DNA from: Helianthus annuus
Lineage: Eukaryota > Streptophyta > Magnoliopsida > Asterales > Asteraceae
DNA length: 64,000 bases
Direction of reading: 5' to 3'
Assembly: GCF_002127325.2 (NCBI RefSeq)
Contig: NC_035449.2
Coordinates: 80,576,693-80,640,692, forward strand
Made by a program: the position numbers and the translations under genes. Within the stretch, counting starts at the first letter, position 1; each line of letters begins with the position of its first letter. The notes under the pieces are model-generated. The model saw only the letters and a list, made by a program, of their open reading frames with translations, did no database searches and was not told where the DNA came from. This document shows positions 12,623 to 22,497 of the stretch, in pieces.

Positions 12623-13398
12623 AAAGTCAAACTTTGTTTGACTTTCTGCATTGACCAGTGTATGGTCAACGCGAAGTTCGTTTGAACTTCATAACGTGAG
12701 CGTAATCACGATGGTTATAGTCCCTAGTGACTATACCTACTGATTACCACGTTATCTAGGTGTAGTGACGAGTCGTAGTTTCGACCAAAATGCGTATTCT
12801 TGTGTATTTTGTAACCAAACTACTTTTAGGTATTAAAACCGTTTGTTTTGATACCAAACCTGTTTTCTAAATTCGTTAAAGTTGTTTTTACATGTTTAAC
12901 TCGTCACTTTTAGATTGTGCTTATGTAGGATCGTAAGGTAAGCGATCTAAACAATCGCTTATACTTTCGAACCCGACCTGTTTGGTCGGTCATTAGGATC
13001 TGACCAAACACACTAGGTGACCATAGTTGTATAGGGAATAACCTTCCAAGGTTATACCTTATGGTCACTTCGTTTAAGTAGTTGTATGATAGGTAGTTTA
13101 TATGCCTTAGGTAAATTACCAAAATGCCCTTTTTACGCATAAATTCATTTTAAGCATATGTAACATAAATTTTGACATCTAAACTGATTAGGCAATATTA
13201 TTAGACTTCTTAAGGCATATAATACTTGTCATAGGACTACTTAGGCGGTCCGAACGCGTTTTACGCGAACGACGCGTTAAAGTAGCGTAAGCTACCTAAA
13301 CGGGCCGTAATGGGTCGTAAGCACTTAGGCTAGGTTTCATTTTAGTATGTAGGATTTGTTAAACCATATCATATGAGTTCCAATACTCATTTGGTTTA
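12623..13398 (+). other. Train of strong inverted repeats in R/U5 of element B
   Basis: Successive stems read by eye: AAAGTCAAAC/GTTTGACTTT (12623-12645, 3-nt loop); TTGACCA/TGGTCAA (12651-12669); GAAGTTC/GAACTTC (12673-12690); ATAACGTG plus GTAATCA pairing with TGATTAC plus CACGTTAT (12691-12755), enclosing TATAGTC/GACTATA; GGTATTAAAAC/GTTTTGATACC (12829-12855, one G-U); TAAGCGAT/ATCGCTTA (12939-12961); TGTTTGGTC/GACCAAACA (12979-13010); GTGACCATA/TATGGTCAC (13017-13068), enclosing ATAACCTT/AAGGTTAT; TATATGCCTTA/TAAGGCATATA (13099-13221); TAAACCA...ATGAGT/ACTCAT...TGGTTTA (13360-13398). They begin about 150 bp after the TATA box, so they would be in the transcript leader. Confidence 0.7.
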
Positions 13399-13790
13399 CG
13401 AAACCTCATAATATCCGATCTTCCAAGTTAGGTCCGGTTATTAATGTAGTTACCTATATTAGGTGCCGTTTGATTTCCGTGACCCCTCTAGCTTTGCTTG
13501 GTTGTTAGTCAAGACTTCTGAGCACCCTCAAGTGAGTACATAGTCCCCTTTTTTTACTGTTTTTCAACTGTTTGGGGTGGAACACATGTGCCTACTTGTT
13601 ACTTTCGTGTTTTCCATGTTTTAATATTCTATACTTGCTATGTTCTTTAGTACACTATTAGTACATGATTTCATTATGTTTTGCTATGTATGTGCTCTTA
13701 ACATGCTAGCACATTGATTTCCGTATATTACATTTTGTCACATATGCTCATCCAGCATATGGACACAGTGTTTTACATTTTGAATCGTTG

Positions 13791-13890
13791 TAACCGTTTG
13801 ACTATGTGAACCGTTTGTAACCGTTTGATTATGTGAACCGTTTGTAACCGTTTGATTATATGAACCGTTTGATACTGTTTGAACCGTTGG
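13791..13890 (+). repeat. 27-bp minisatellite in LTR B
   Basis: About three units of TAACCGTTTGATTATGTGAACCGTTTG, in which the sub-motif AACCGTTTG alternates. Confidence 0.85.
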
Positions 13891-13930
13891 GTTAGGGAAG
13901 TGATTAGGTAACGGGGCGGGTGTAATGTGC

Positions 13931-13981
13931 TAAAAGCATGGTGGATACGCCGCTGGTACTTCCTATATATAAGTGCTTTTA
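13931..13981 (+). other. Hairpin cassette, copy in LTR B
   Basis: TAAAAGCA (13931-13938) pairs perfectly with TGCTTTTA (13974-13981). The loop contains GGATACGCCGCTGG and CTTCCTATATATAAG. The same loop with different stems occurs in element F at 59524, 59628, 60141 and 60597. Function unknown; the loop includes a TATA-like run. It lacks the CTGATGA core of a hammerhead ribozyme. Confidence 0.75.
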
Positions 13982-14783
13982 ACATATTATATATCGTTGC
14001 GTTATCTAGATCACTTGGGCAAGGTTATCAAAACAAAGTTATACTACAAGGTTTTTCTAACGATATATATATACTATTCGAGTTTTTATTTCAAAAAAAT
14101 CTGGGTTTAATTAAACAAATGTTTTGGAGTTAAGAATCATGGCTACGAGATTTTATAAACTATAATCAACTTGATTTGGGTTGGTTAATTATGTCGCAAT
14201 ACTATTCTTTTCAAAACAAGGTTTTTAAATAAGTATTGCAACATGTAAAACAAGCCATGAATCTGACACTAATATAAAACCTATGTACTCGCCGGCATTT
14301 TTATGCTGACGTATTTTCACATGTGTTTCAGGTACAATAGTTGATGATATATGATGATGATATTGGTGTATGCTCACATAGGAATGGACGAGGCCTTAGT
14401 GACTTAATAACAATGAAAGACTATTTGTTTATGTTTTGTTTCAATTTCCAATGTAATGTAATACATTTGATTTAATAAAACGAAACTATTTATTCCATGG
14501 TTGTGAAACAATGATTCTGTTACAACACTCCCCGACGTTTCCGCCACGTTTTGTTGTTTTAAGTGGTCGGGGTGTGACATTTCACACCTAATCTTGACCT
14601 AATCACTCGTTCATTTTCGAAAAATAGTGTGCAGTGATAATGTTCAGCGAGGGCGAGCGAGAATAGCAGGTAAGCATGTACAAAACCCATACAGGGTATG
14701 CACAAGTCGGTCTGTTGGTACTTAGACTATAGACTAGGTCGTTTCTAAGACATCGACCCGAACTAGGTCGAGTCTTTCCTAAT

Positions 14784-14797
14784 TCCCTATACCAATC
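14784..14797 (-). promoter_or_regulatory. Damaged primer binding site of element C
   Basis: After the LTR the minus strand reads GATTGGTATAGGGAATTAG. Element F at 55829 has 15 extra bases between GGTAT and AGGGAATT, covering most of the Met tRNA complement. The deletion ends share TAT, suggesting a microhomology deletion. Confidence 0.8.
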
Positions 14798-14989
14798 TGT
14801 CACACCCCAACCGATGACGGAAACATCGGGGCACGACACCGAGCGAAACAGATTGTCAAGAGAAATTCCATAACAACTAAATTACCGGATAGTTAATATT
14901 ATGTCCCATACCATAACTTATCAAGCAATTAATTATTACAGACATAGATATCCTCAAAACAAATCATGTTCCGACAGCTCAGATTTGAA

Positions 14990-15130
14990 TAAATAGATTG
15001 TCTTTGTTTCTAGACTCTCCTACTCGATTCCATGAATAGATTGTCTTTGTTTCTAGACTCTCCTACTCGATTGTCTTTGTTTCTAGACTCTCCTACTCGA
15101 TTCCATAAATAGATTGTCTTTGTTTCTAGC
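14990..15130. repeat. 43-bp minisatellite in LTR C
   Basis: Four copies, one short, of ATTGTCTTTGTTTCTAGACT followed by CTCCTACTCGATTCCAT. Confidence 0.85.
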
Positions 15131-15807
15131 ATCTCAAACACCTGTCATATACGTTAAAGTAAAGTCAATACACATAGTGTAAAGGTGAGCATACAAGTTT
15201 AATAATATAATAGAGTTCGAAATCGCTTGCGCATAACCAGCATGTAACATGTAACAGAGTGAAGGCTAGTAGGTTATCGACAGAGAAATATGCACAGATG
15301 TGACTGTGAGTTGTAGAATGCGCAACACATATCCCCACTGGGACACGTGAAGTAAAGCCCTTAACAACCCCTGTCCACGACAGGTGCTGAGTCCAAACTA
15401 TAATACTATCGTTGCTAAGGTGTCAGGCAACAATCACTGTGTTAACATAACATACAAGCATTCATCGAATAACACGTAACATGCAATAACGGTCAGTGTA
15501 TAAATAGTGGTTGCGTTGTGTGTCGATTGTGATTTGAATAAGTAATGTATGTAACACCCAAAAGTGCGTAAAGCAAAAAGGGATTGAGTATACTCACAGA
15601 TAGCGTTTAAGTTAATAAACACTGTCTTGGATTGAAGGGAGCACTGAGAGATTAGCCTGAACAGTTAATTGAGAGCACAAGCGATGAGTGACGCGTAAAT
15701 CTTAATCCGAACGGTTGGCCATTTGATCGGATGTCAATCCATTCGGACGGCAATCCGTTCAGCATTCAGTTGGTCTTGAAAAGTTGACTAAGTATAGGAG
15801 CTCATGT

Positions 15808-15896
15808 GCAATCCGATCGGATTGCAGTTCGATCAGATGGCAATCCGATTGGATGGCAATCCAATCGGACGACAATCCGTCCCAATGAATCTGATC
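15808..15896. repeat. 16-bp palindromic unit array (CCGATCGG type) in LTR C
   Basis: Units of about 16 bp built on CAATCCGATCGGATTG repeat about five times. A second short cluster is at 16526-16592. The same unit is much expanded in the LTRs of element F, which ties C to that family. Confidence 0.8.
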
Positions 15897-16480
15897 GTCT
15901 CGACTTGATTATTTTGAAAAGTTTTGCGGTTTGCTCGAGACGGTATGACAGCGCACTAAACAACAGAAACCCCATCATGACCCAAGTTACCCGATTGAAC
16001 AGGAATCACCCTAGTCCAATCAGTTAACTATTCATGACGGTTGTTCATGTTTAACCCGTAATTAGTTGTCTCTTAGACATAAATCAGATCTTGAACCAAC
16101 ACTTCAGTAAGAATGAGTAGAAGATCAGAACGAGTTCCGATTCTATCGGTTTTGAGTGCATTGAGTGTAAAAGAGTTGAAAGAAAGTTGGAAAACTATAT
16201 TTTAATCTTTTTAACTTTGAAAATGTTTAGATCTATGCCAAAACTTGAAGTTCATAAGAACTCCATGATGACCTCATCCTAGAACTCCTCAAATCCACTG
16301 ATTTCACGGTTAAAAGTTGAGATTCAAGGATGAAAATGATGAAGTAGTGCGTGTAGATCATAGAAGTACAAGATTTAGGTTGAAAACTTACAAAAATCAT
16401 GAAAAATCGAAAGAAAGAAGGCCTTGAACGCTGCTGGTTGAGTGAGGGAACTGTCACATCAAGTGATGTGACAGGAGGGG

Positions 16481-16489
16481 TATTAATAG
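16481..16489 (-). promoter_or_regulatory. TATA-like site of LTR C
   Basis: Minus strand CTATTAATA lies just upstream of TGTCACATCACTTGATGTGACA. It aligns with CTATAAATA and the following GTGATGTGACA in element F's LTR, so it is a mutated version of the same core promoter. Confidence 0.45.
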
Positions 16490-17159
16490 GTTGCCAAAAA
16501 GGGAAAGTGCACAAGTGTCGGGTAGGCCACCGATCAGATGGCGCTTCGATCGGATGGCAGTCTGATTGGATGGCCATTCGACCGCGGTGGTCCGACGAGT
16601 TGACTTTTGGCGTTTCGTTTCGTGTGTTGAGCGTTGCGATGCGTTTAAGCGAGTCTCGATTAGGCGATGCGATAGACCGATAATAACACACAAATACTAT
16701 ATCTAACATACAATCATCCTAAGTAAATTGCGTTTAACGTTTGCAATTAGATTGCGATTGCGATAGGGTTGCGATTGCGTTTCGATTGATCATCACAAAC
16801 ATAAAGTAAACATGCACAAGTAACACATAAATGGCACACACACGTAAAACAATATCCAGAATGCATAATCCGGGTTGCGAATGCGATTGCGATGAGATAA
16901 GCGGTAAAGCGACAAAACACGCGATAAAACCCCGATTATTCACAGATACTCCGCAAAATACAACTAAAGTGATTAAAATAAGAGATTCAATTACAAGTCA
17001 AGAAAGTCACATCAGTAGTTAAGCAAGGGGTGACAGATCGCAATTAGCAATCTTTTCTTCTTTTGACTTTGACTTGGACTTTGACTTTGACTTTCGAAAC
17101 ACGGGGTGTTACACAGGTATCTTCAAGTGTACATAGATTCATTGCTAATTACTAACCAT

Positions 17160-18667
17160 TTTAATGGCTCATATACTGTCAAGGGAGAAAAACTAATCAA
17201 ATATTTAGAAATAGTCAGAAAATTGGCAAATTCTTTTGATTTTTCAGCTTAACACAGGTGCCTAGAGAGGAGAATGCAAAGGCAGACGCCTTAGCAAACC
17301 TAGGATCATCCTTGAAAATACAAGAGGATGTGAGGATACCTATCATCCATATCCTTTCTTCTACAATTGAGGAAAATGAAGCAATGGAGATAGTTGAGGA
17401 TATCGCAATTGTGCCTAGTGATGATTTGAAGTCAAATTCAGGATCATGGATCCTTCCAATTATGAAGTATATTCAGAGTGGGGAAATTCCCACTGGGGAG
17501 AATCCTAGATCCTTCAGGATTAAGGTATCTCAATCAATATATTAAATAATGTCTTGTATAAGAGATCTCTTGCAGGTCCCTATTTGCGGTGTATTGAGGA
17601 TCCAGAAATTCAAGAGGTCTTGAAGGATTTTCATGAAGGAGACTGTGGAAATCACACTGGAGAAGAGCATTATTCTCAAGGATCCTTACTATTGGCCTAC
17701 AATGAAGAAGGATGTTGTAAAGTATGTAAGGAAATATGATGCTTGCCAAAGACATAGCAACATCCTACATCAGCCAGTAGAGCCTTTATATCCAATAATT
17801 TCCTCTTGGTCATTCATGAAATGGGGGATGGATATAGTAGGCAAACTCCGAAAAGCACCAGGAGGAAAAATATTCAAGCTTGCTATGACAGACTACTTCT
17901 CCAAATGGATAAAAGTAGAAGCTTTTGCTCAAGTCAGGGAAAAGGAAGTCATATCCTTCATTAAAAGAAACATTATTACTAGATTTGGAATTCCTTCTGA
18001 AATTATTTGTGATAATGGATCCCAATTTATTGGGGATAGAACTACTAACTTTTGTGATAGTTTAGGGATTAAGATGATAACATCAACACCAGTCCACCCA
18101 CAAGTTAATGGTCAAGCAGAATCAAGCAACAAGATCATCATCAACAACTTAAAGAAGAAACTAGGATCCAAGAAAGGAAAGTGGGCTGAAGAGCTACCAT
18201 ATGTCCTTTGGGCTGACAGGACAACTCCAAAGAATGCCATAGGCCACACTCCATTCTCCCTAGTCTTTGGAACTGAGGCAACGATCCCTATGGATATGGT
18301 GGTTCCTACAGCCAGAACAAGCATCCGTCATCTTGAAGCAAATGCTAAAAAACTAACTCAAGACCTGGATACTATGGATGAGCTTAGAGATTTAGCAAGA
18401 ATAAGGATGGCTAGCTATCAACAAAGAATGGCTAGAGCATACAACAAGAATGTTAGGATCAGAAGATTTCAAGTTGGTGGTTTGGTGCTGAGGAAAGCAT
18501 TCCAGAACACTATAAATCCAACTGATGGTAAATTAGAACCAAAGTGGGAAGGCCCCTATTTGATAGTAGCAGAAGCTGGAAAGGGGGCATATCGCCTATT
18601 GACTATGGATGGTGATCTCCTACCAAGAGCTTGGAATGTTGTTCATTTGAAGAAATACTTCATGTAA
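17160..18667 (+). pseudogene. Tat-lineage RNase H end and integrase, broken
   Basis: The RNase H end shows NGSYTVKGEKLIKYLE and PREENAKADALANLG. The integrase zinc region reads FHEGDCGNHTG then KYDACQRH, so the first zinc Cys is Tyr. The catalytic residues are in MDIVGK, CDNGSQF and QAESSNK. The last 344-residue open stretch starts at 17633 and ends with VVHLKKYFM, typical of Tat-lineage polyproteins. Frames change near 17245, 17545 and 17650, so this is a decayed copy. No chromodomain is present, as expected for this lineage and unlike elements A, D and E. Confidence 0.85.
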
Positions 18668-19857
18668 GAAGTATCAAGGATCCTTAGAGATTCCAGTATT
18701 CTAACCCAGGATCAAGGATCCTCAAAGGATTTATGACCCTTACTTCCGTAACATCTCACTTTCACCTTCATTCATTTTATATTTATTATTCGTTATAAGG
18801 AGAGGATGTTAGACATTTAACATCCATTTTCATCAAGTTTTAAGCTTTTGTAGAAGTTTTTAACATCTTTTACAGAGGATTAAGAGGTTGGCCACCTCTC
18901 CAAAATTTTTGGGCATGTCCCCAGTTTAAGGTATCTTATACCGTCTAAGGTTTAAAGGTTTTCACCTTTCACACGAATTGGGTTTTGACACCCCGCCAGT
19001 AGCGCACGATTATCCAAGTGTTGTTCGAGGCAATGGAACTAGTACACGCTTAATGGCTGATAAATTCATTGATGTTGGCCATATATAGGATCTCAAGTAT
19101 AATGGTAGACGTACCATACATCCGTTATCCAAAGGTTTCTAACGTTTTCACGTTAGCTAAGGTTTTGGAATTTTCATGTCACTCAGGTGGGCTTGTCCCT
19201 AGTTTGGGCTAGACCCTGAGGATTTTGGGCTTGTCCCCAGATTATTTGGGATTGTCCCTAGATTATTTCGGCTTGTCCCCAATCTATTTGGGCTTGACCC
19301 CAGTTATATTGGGTTTATCCCTAGAATATTTGGCTTAGTCCCAAGTTCTTTTTTACAAGTTCTTGAAACTCTAAAGGTTTGAAAATAAGGATCCTGAAGC
19401 CTTAAACCTTAATTAATTTCATTGGTCTGTTTATACAATTGTATGTCTCATGGATATGGGTCCTAACTCGGATTCTCTGGTATGTTTTATCCTTGGTTTT
19501 TTTATATCATTGACTACACCCTAGACCTTTCAATTAAGGATATATGATCCATAATCATATATGTAATCATATTTTCTTTAAAGTTGTTATGAGAGAAAAT
19601 CGGCTCCTTTTTAACAATCTAAAATTCTCTAAGTCTCTAAAATAAAACTGATGGTATTCACAAGCACACCAGAACAAAATTCCATAAACCAAAAAACAAC
19701 ACAAAGTATAGTTAAAAGGTTGTAATTTTTTTTAAAACCTCATTAAAAGTTACCAAAATGATCAACCTGAGTTTCTACCAGCAAAATGTGGCCCGTCCAC
19801 TCGGGTTGATGCAGGGTGTCCAAACTAACTGTTCTTAAGAATTCAAGAAAATAAAGG
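18668..19857 (+). other. Non-coding 3' tail of the Tat relic
   Basis: No coding potential. It holds palindromic AAGGATCCTT motifs just after the stop, a candidate PPT (TAAGGAGAGGA before 18807), and about seven 21-22 bp units of the type TTGGGCTTGTCCCCAGATTAT at about 19187-19350. It ends at the TSD AAAGG of element D. Confidence 0.6.
19187..19350 (+). repeat. 21-22 bp minisatellite in the Tat tail
   Basis: Degenerate units of TTGGGCTTGTCCCCAGATTAT, alternating CCCCAG and CCCTAG. Confidence 0.75.
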
Positions 19858-19991
19858 TGTCACACCCGCTCGTAGCAGAAACACAAGGTGTGATCTGTAT
19901 GGTTTTCATTGCATAAATATCGATGTACATGAACAAACTATATGAATAAAACATACTCCATTGCCATTACATAAGTTTTTCAAAAGATTAC

Positions 19992-22379
19992 TGTCACACC
20001 CCCAAAATCCACCTGCGGATAACACCCGCTTCGAGGGCGTGACCGACCAGGATCCAGCCACCAATTATACCGAATACTTAAGTTGATAACAAAAGTAATA
20101 CTTACTATTCATAGGCTTAGTAAATATTAAGTTCAGAGTTTAAAGTTTTAAGTTCCAAAATAGCAACAAGTAGCGGAAGCATAAGTACGGTAGTTTAAAA
20201 CAAAGTTCATGATTCAAAATAAGGTAACACCCAACACAAGGGTGAACAGACACTACACGTTCCCAAGCTGCAAGCTCCTTCGTCACTGGTTACCTGCAAA
20301 GCATGCAGTAAGGGGTCAACAATAATGCTGAGTGAGTCCACTAGTTGTCCAGTTTTAATTACCAAAAACTTTGTTTCACCGGTTAATTTATCCGTTTATA
20401 CATGCCATGGGGAGCTACCCCAAAAGTTAGCGACTAAACTGTTTTTCCAATACCGAACACTAGGTAACCGTTGCGTATCCGCAGGATGCCCCGATGTCAA
20501 TGTTCTATCATCATTGACGGATTTCTGAGTACATTAGTTCACGCCCGTCCCAAACCAGGGCACGGTGTGAGGCTGGTAAACACCTAAATAGCGCTATCAA
20601 CTAATAACCCGCTCGCCTAACCCGGCGACTAATCGGTATTTGTAGTAGGGACTTGAGTGATAGAGTTTCGTTTAGTGCCGTTAGTTGCAATCCGTATAAA
20701 CAGTAATTAACCAAAAGGTTTCCCAATACCCGGGAAAGAAAAGTAAGTTTTGTTCCCAATAACTAGGGAAGGTATGTAAATAGTATCCCCTTTTACCAGG
20801 GGTTAGGGTTGTTTCAGTCCCGTGTCCCAAACCACCGGGACGCATGCTTTTAAGTTGTGAACTCACCTTGGGTTGCTCGGTAGGTTTAGGTTACTTGTCA
20901 ATCACGTTGGTCACCACGTCCTAACATGGTTACCGGTATAGGTCAGGTTCGGTGTACAAGTAATCACGTAAGAACATATACAGGCACATAACGTGCATAC
21001 AAGTAATAGTCATGGGTTATTGGGCCGGCCCTAACAGTAACACCGTCAAACAGAACACAGCAACACATAGTCCACTTAACAGATAGCCCAAGTTAACACA
21101 GAATGGCCCAATAACTAAAATGGACAGCCCACTCGCAACCAGCTGGTCTCGAGTCGCAACCAGGTGGTTTCGGCTTGTCACGCTGTGGTTGCGAGTCGCA
21201 ACCGTGTGGTTTCGAGTCATCACGTTTTGGTTGCGAGTCGCAACGGCGTGGTCTCGAGTCGCAATCTCGAGGTTTCGACTTGTCATGCTTTGGTTGCGAG
21301 TCGCAACCGTGTGGTTTCGAGTCGTAATGCCGTCGTTGCGAGTCGTAATCTGTCACTTTCATATACACGTGATGATGCAGATATGACAGTCCAAATTGTA
21401 CCAAGAATTCAGGCCCATTTTAGGAAACAACCAATAATATTTCACTAACACTTTGCCTAATCTGAATGCTAGTAAAGATAGATCAAACTTTGCCATTTTT
21501 AAAACCTTCAAACCATATTCAAACAAGTTCTTCTTATGTTCATAGTTTTCTAGGGTTTTCATGTTAACATAAACACACATTTATGAGCCAAAAATCACAT
21601 ATTTTTAACAAGATCATGATGCACAAACAAGAAAACATACATTTTATAATCTTGAACATAGTTTTGGTTGGCATAATCATTCCTAAATCACTATACTTTA
21701 GCCATCTTTAAACATGTTATATGAGGGTTTTCACATATGACCAAACTTCACAAATCCTCCTAAAAATCATGCAAAATACTACTAACCAAACATTTTATAG
21801 TTCATATACATATCATTCAAGCAAGAATACAAGGCATTGCTAGTTCATAATATTTCACAAATCTTATACACCAAGAAGATAACACTAACCGGTTATGAAA
21901 GGAGGGCCGAAAACAAAGAGAAGAGAATGAGAGAAGATGAAGTGTCCGAGTGATCCGAGCTTGACCGAGTCCTTGTCCGAGATTCTTGCTTGAACCGAAA
22001 AGGGGAGAAGAGTGGTGTTGTTGTGTGGGGTTTCTTGTTGAGGGAAAATAAGAGAAGTGTGTTGGTGTAACAAATGAGGGGAAATGAGGGAAGTGAGGAA
22101 GGTGAGGTATATATACAAGGGGTGTTTCGGGTTGGGCTTGGGGGTTTCGGCCCAAACCGGTTTCGGCTCAACGGCCCACTCGAGACCGAGTGGCCCACTC
22201 GCAACCGCCCGGTTGCGAGTCATGGTCTCGGGTCGTGGTTTCGGCTCTCATATATATATATAAATAATACATACATACATACATCACATATCATGCAAAA
22301 ATCACGTTTCCATTTAATAATATTTATATACACACGAAATATTACAAGGTGATTGTTCGGAAAAACCTCGAGTGTCACA
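19992..22379 (-). repeat. 3' LTR of element E
   Basis: It is 2388 bp. It contains the 21-bp palindromic array (21139-21355), a second smaller group at 22165-22235, several GGCCCA/TGGGCC motifs and a TATA run at 22108-22115 read on the minus strand. Confidence 0.93.
21139..21355. repeat. 21-bp array of near-palindromic units in LTR E
   Basis: About ten units such as TGGTTGCGAGTCGCAACCGTG alternate with TGGTTTCGAGTCATCACGTTT. The GGTTGCGAGTCGCAACC core is a near-palindrome. Because 21 is divisible by three, both strands stay open and give 7-residue repeats; these are not believed to be proteins. An identical array is at 28530-28746. Confidence 0.9.
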
Positions 22380-22497
22380 TTATCCCCAAGTTTTAAGAAC
22401 TTTCGTCCCGAAAGTTGAAGCAGCCACTGCCAAGCTAGCGTGTTTCAACGGGGTGTCACATCATCCCCCCGTTAGTTTGGAATTTCGTCCCGAAATT
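22380..22497 (-). promoter_or_regulatory. Double PPT region of element E with two palindromes
   Basis: Minus-strand order: palindrome 22497-22481, purine run and TGTGACACCCC, then a second palindrome (22416-22398, ACTTTCG/CGAAAGT) and the PPT AACTTGGGGATAA at the LTR edge. The second palindrome differs from the first at mirrored positions, so pairing is kept. The first palindrome overlaps the last codons of gag-pol. Confidence 0.75.

Larger units (their letters stand above)
1041..14579 (+). mobile_element. Element B: 3' LTR of a Ty3/gypsy element, split by element A
   Basis: The LTR begins TGTGACACC right after a PPT and ends GGTGTGACA at 14579. It is carried on 1041-1379 and 11728-14579, about 3.2 kb once element A and one TSD copy are removed. 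Diverged repeats of about 165 bp (both with CCGGAAC and CAGGGACTAAA) lie on either side of the A insertion. A TATA box is at 12463. Downstream come a dense series of inverted repeats, a 27-bp minisatellite and a hairpin cassette. The 5' LTR and coding region are off the window. B seems to have inserted into the leader of element C, but its left TSD cannot be seen. Confidence 0.8.
14580..17113 (-). mobile_element. Element C: 5' LTR and short leader of an F-related LTR element
   Basis: On the minus strand the LTR runs from TGTAACACC at 17113 to GGGTGTGACA at 14798 (2316 bp). Leader sequence to 14580 matches the leader of F in order (AGGGAATTAGGAAAGAC, GACCTAGTCTATAGTCT, GTACCAACAG). Possible TSD on the right is CAGGT (17114-17118); the left end is off the window, consistent with element B having inserted into C's leader. 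Only LTR and leader are visible, with no coding sequence. Confidence 0.75.

Noticed and set aside
13931..13981. Hammerhead ribozyme (retrozyme) for the hairpin cassettes
   Set aside because: The conserved CTGATGA and GAAA core is absent from all copies. Other ribozyme classes were not excluded by folding.
16233..16709. 158-residue ORF in LTR C
   Set aside because: Lies across the LTR promoter and palindromic array, with no family resemblance.
18807..19857. 3' LTR of the Tat relic starting TGTTAGACA
   Set aside because: A purine-rich run precedes it, but no matching LTR copy or end was found, and an antisense ORF lies further downstream where Tat elements keep it before the LTR.
21017..21448. 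Seven-residue-repeat ORFs on both strands of LTR E (also 28408-28839)
   Set aside because: Product of the 21-bp minisatellite. No ATG context, identical in both LTRs, non-coding region of the element.
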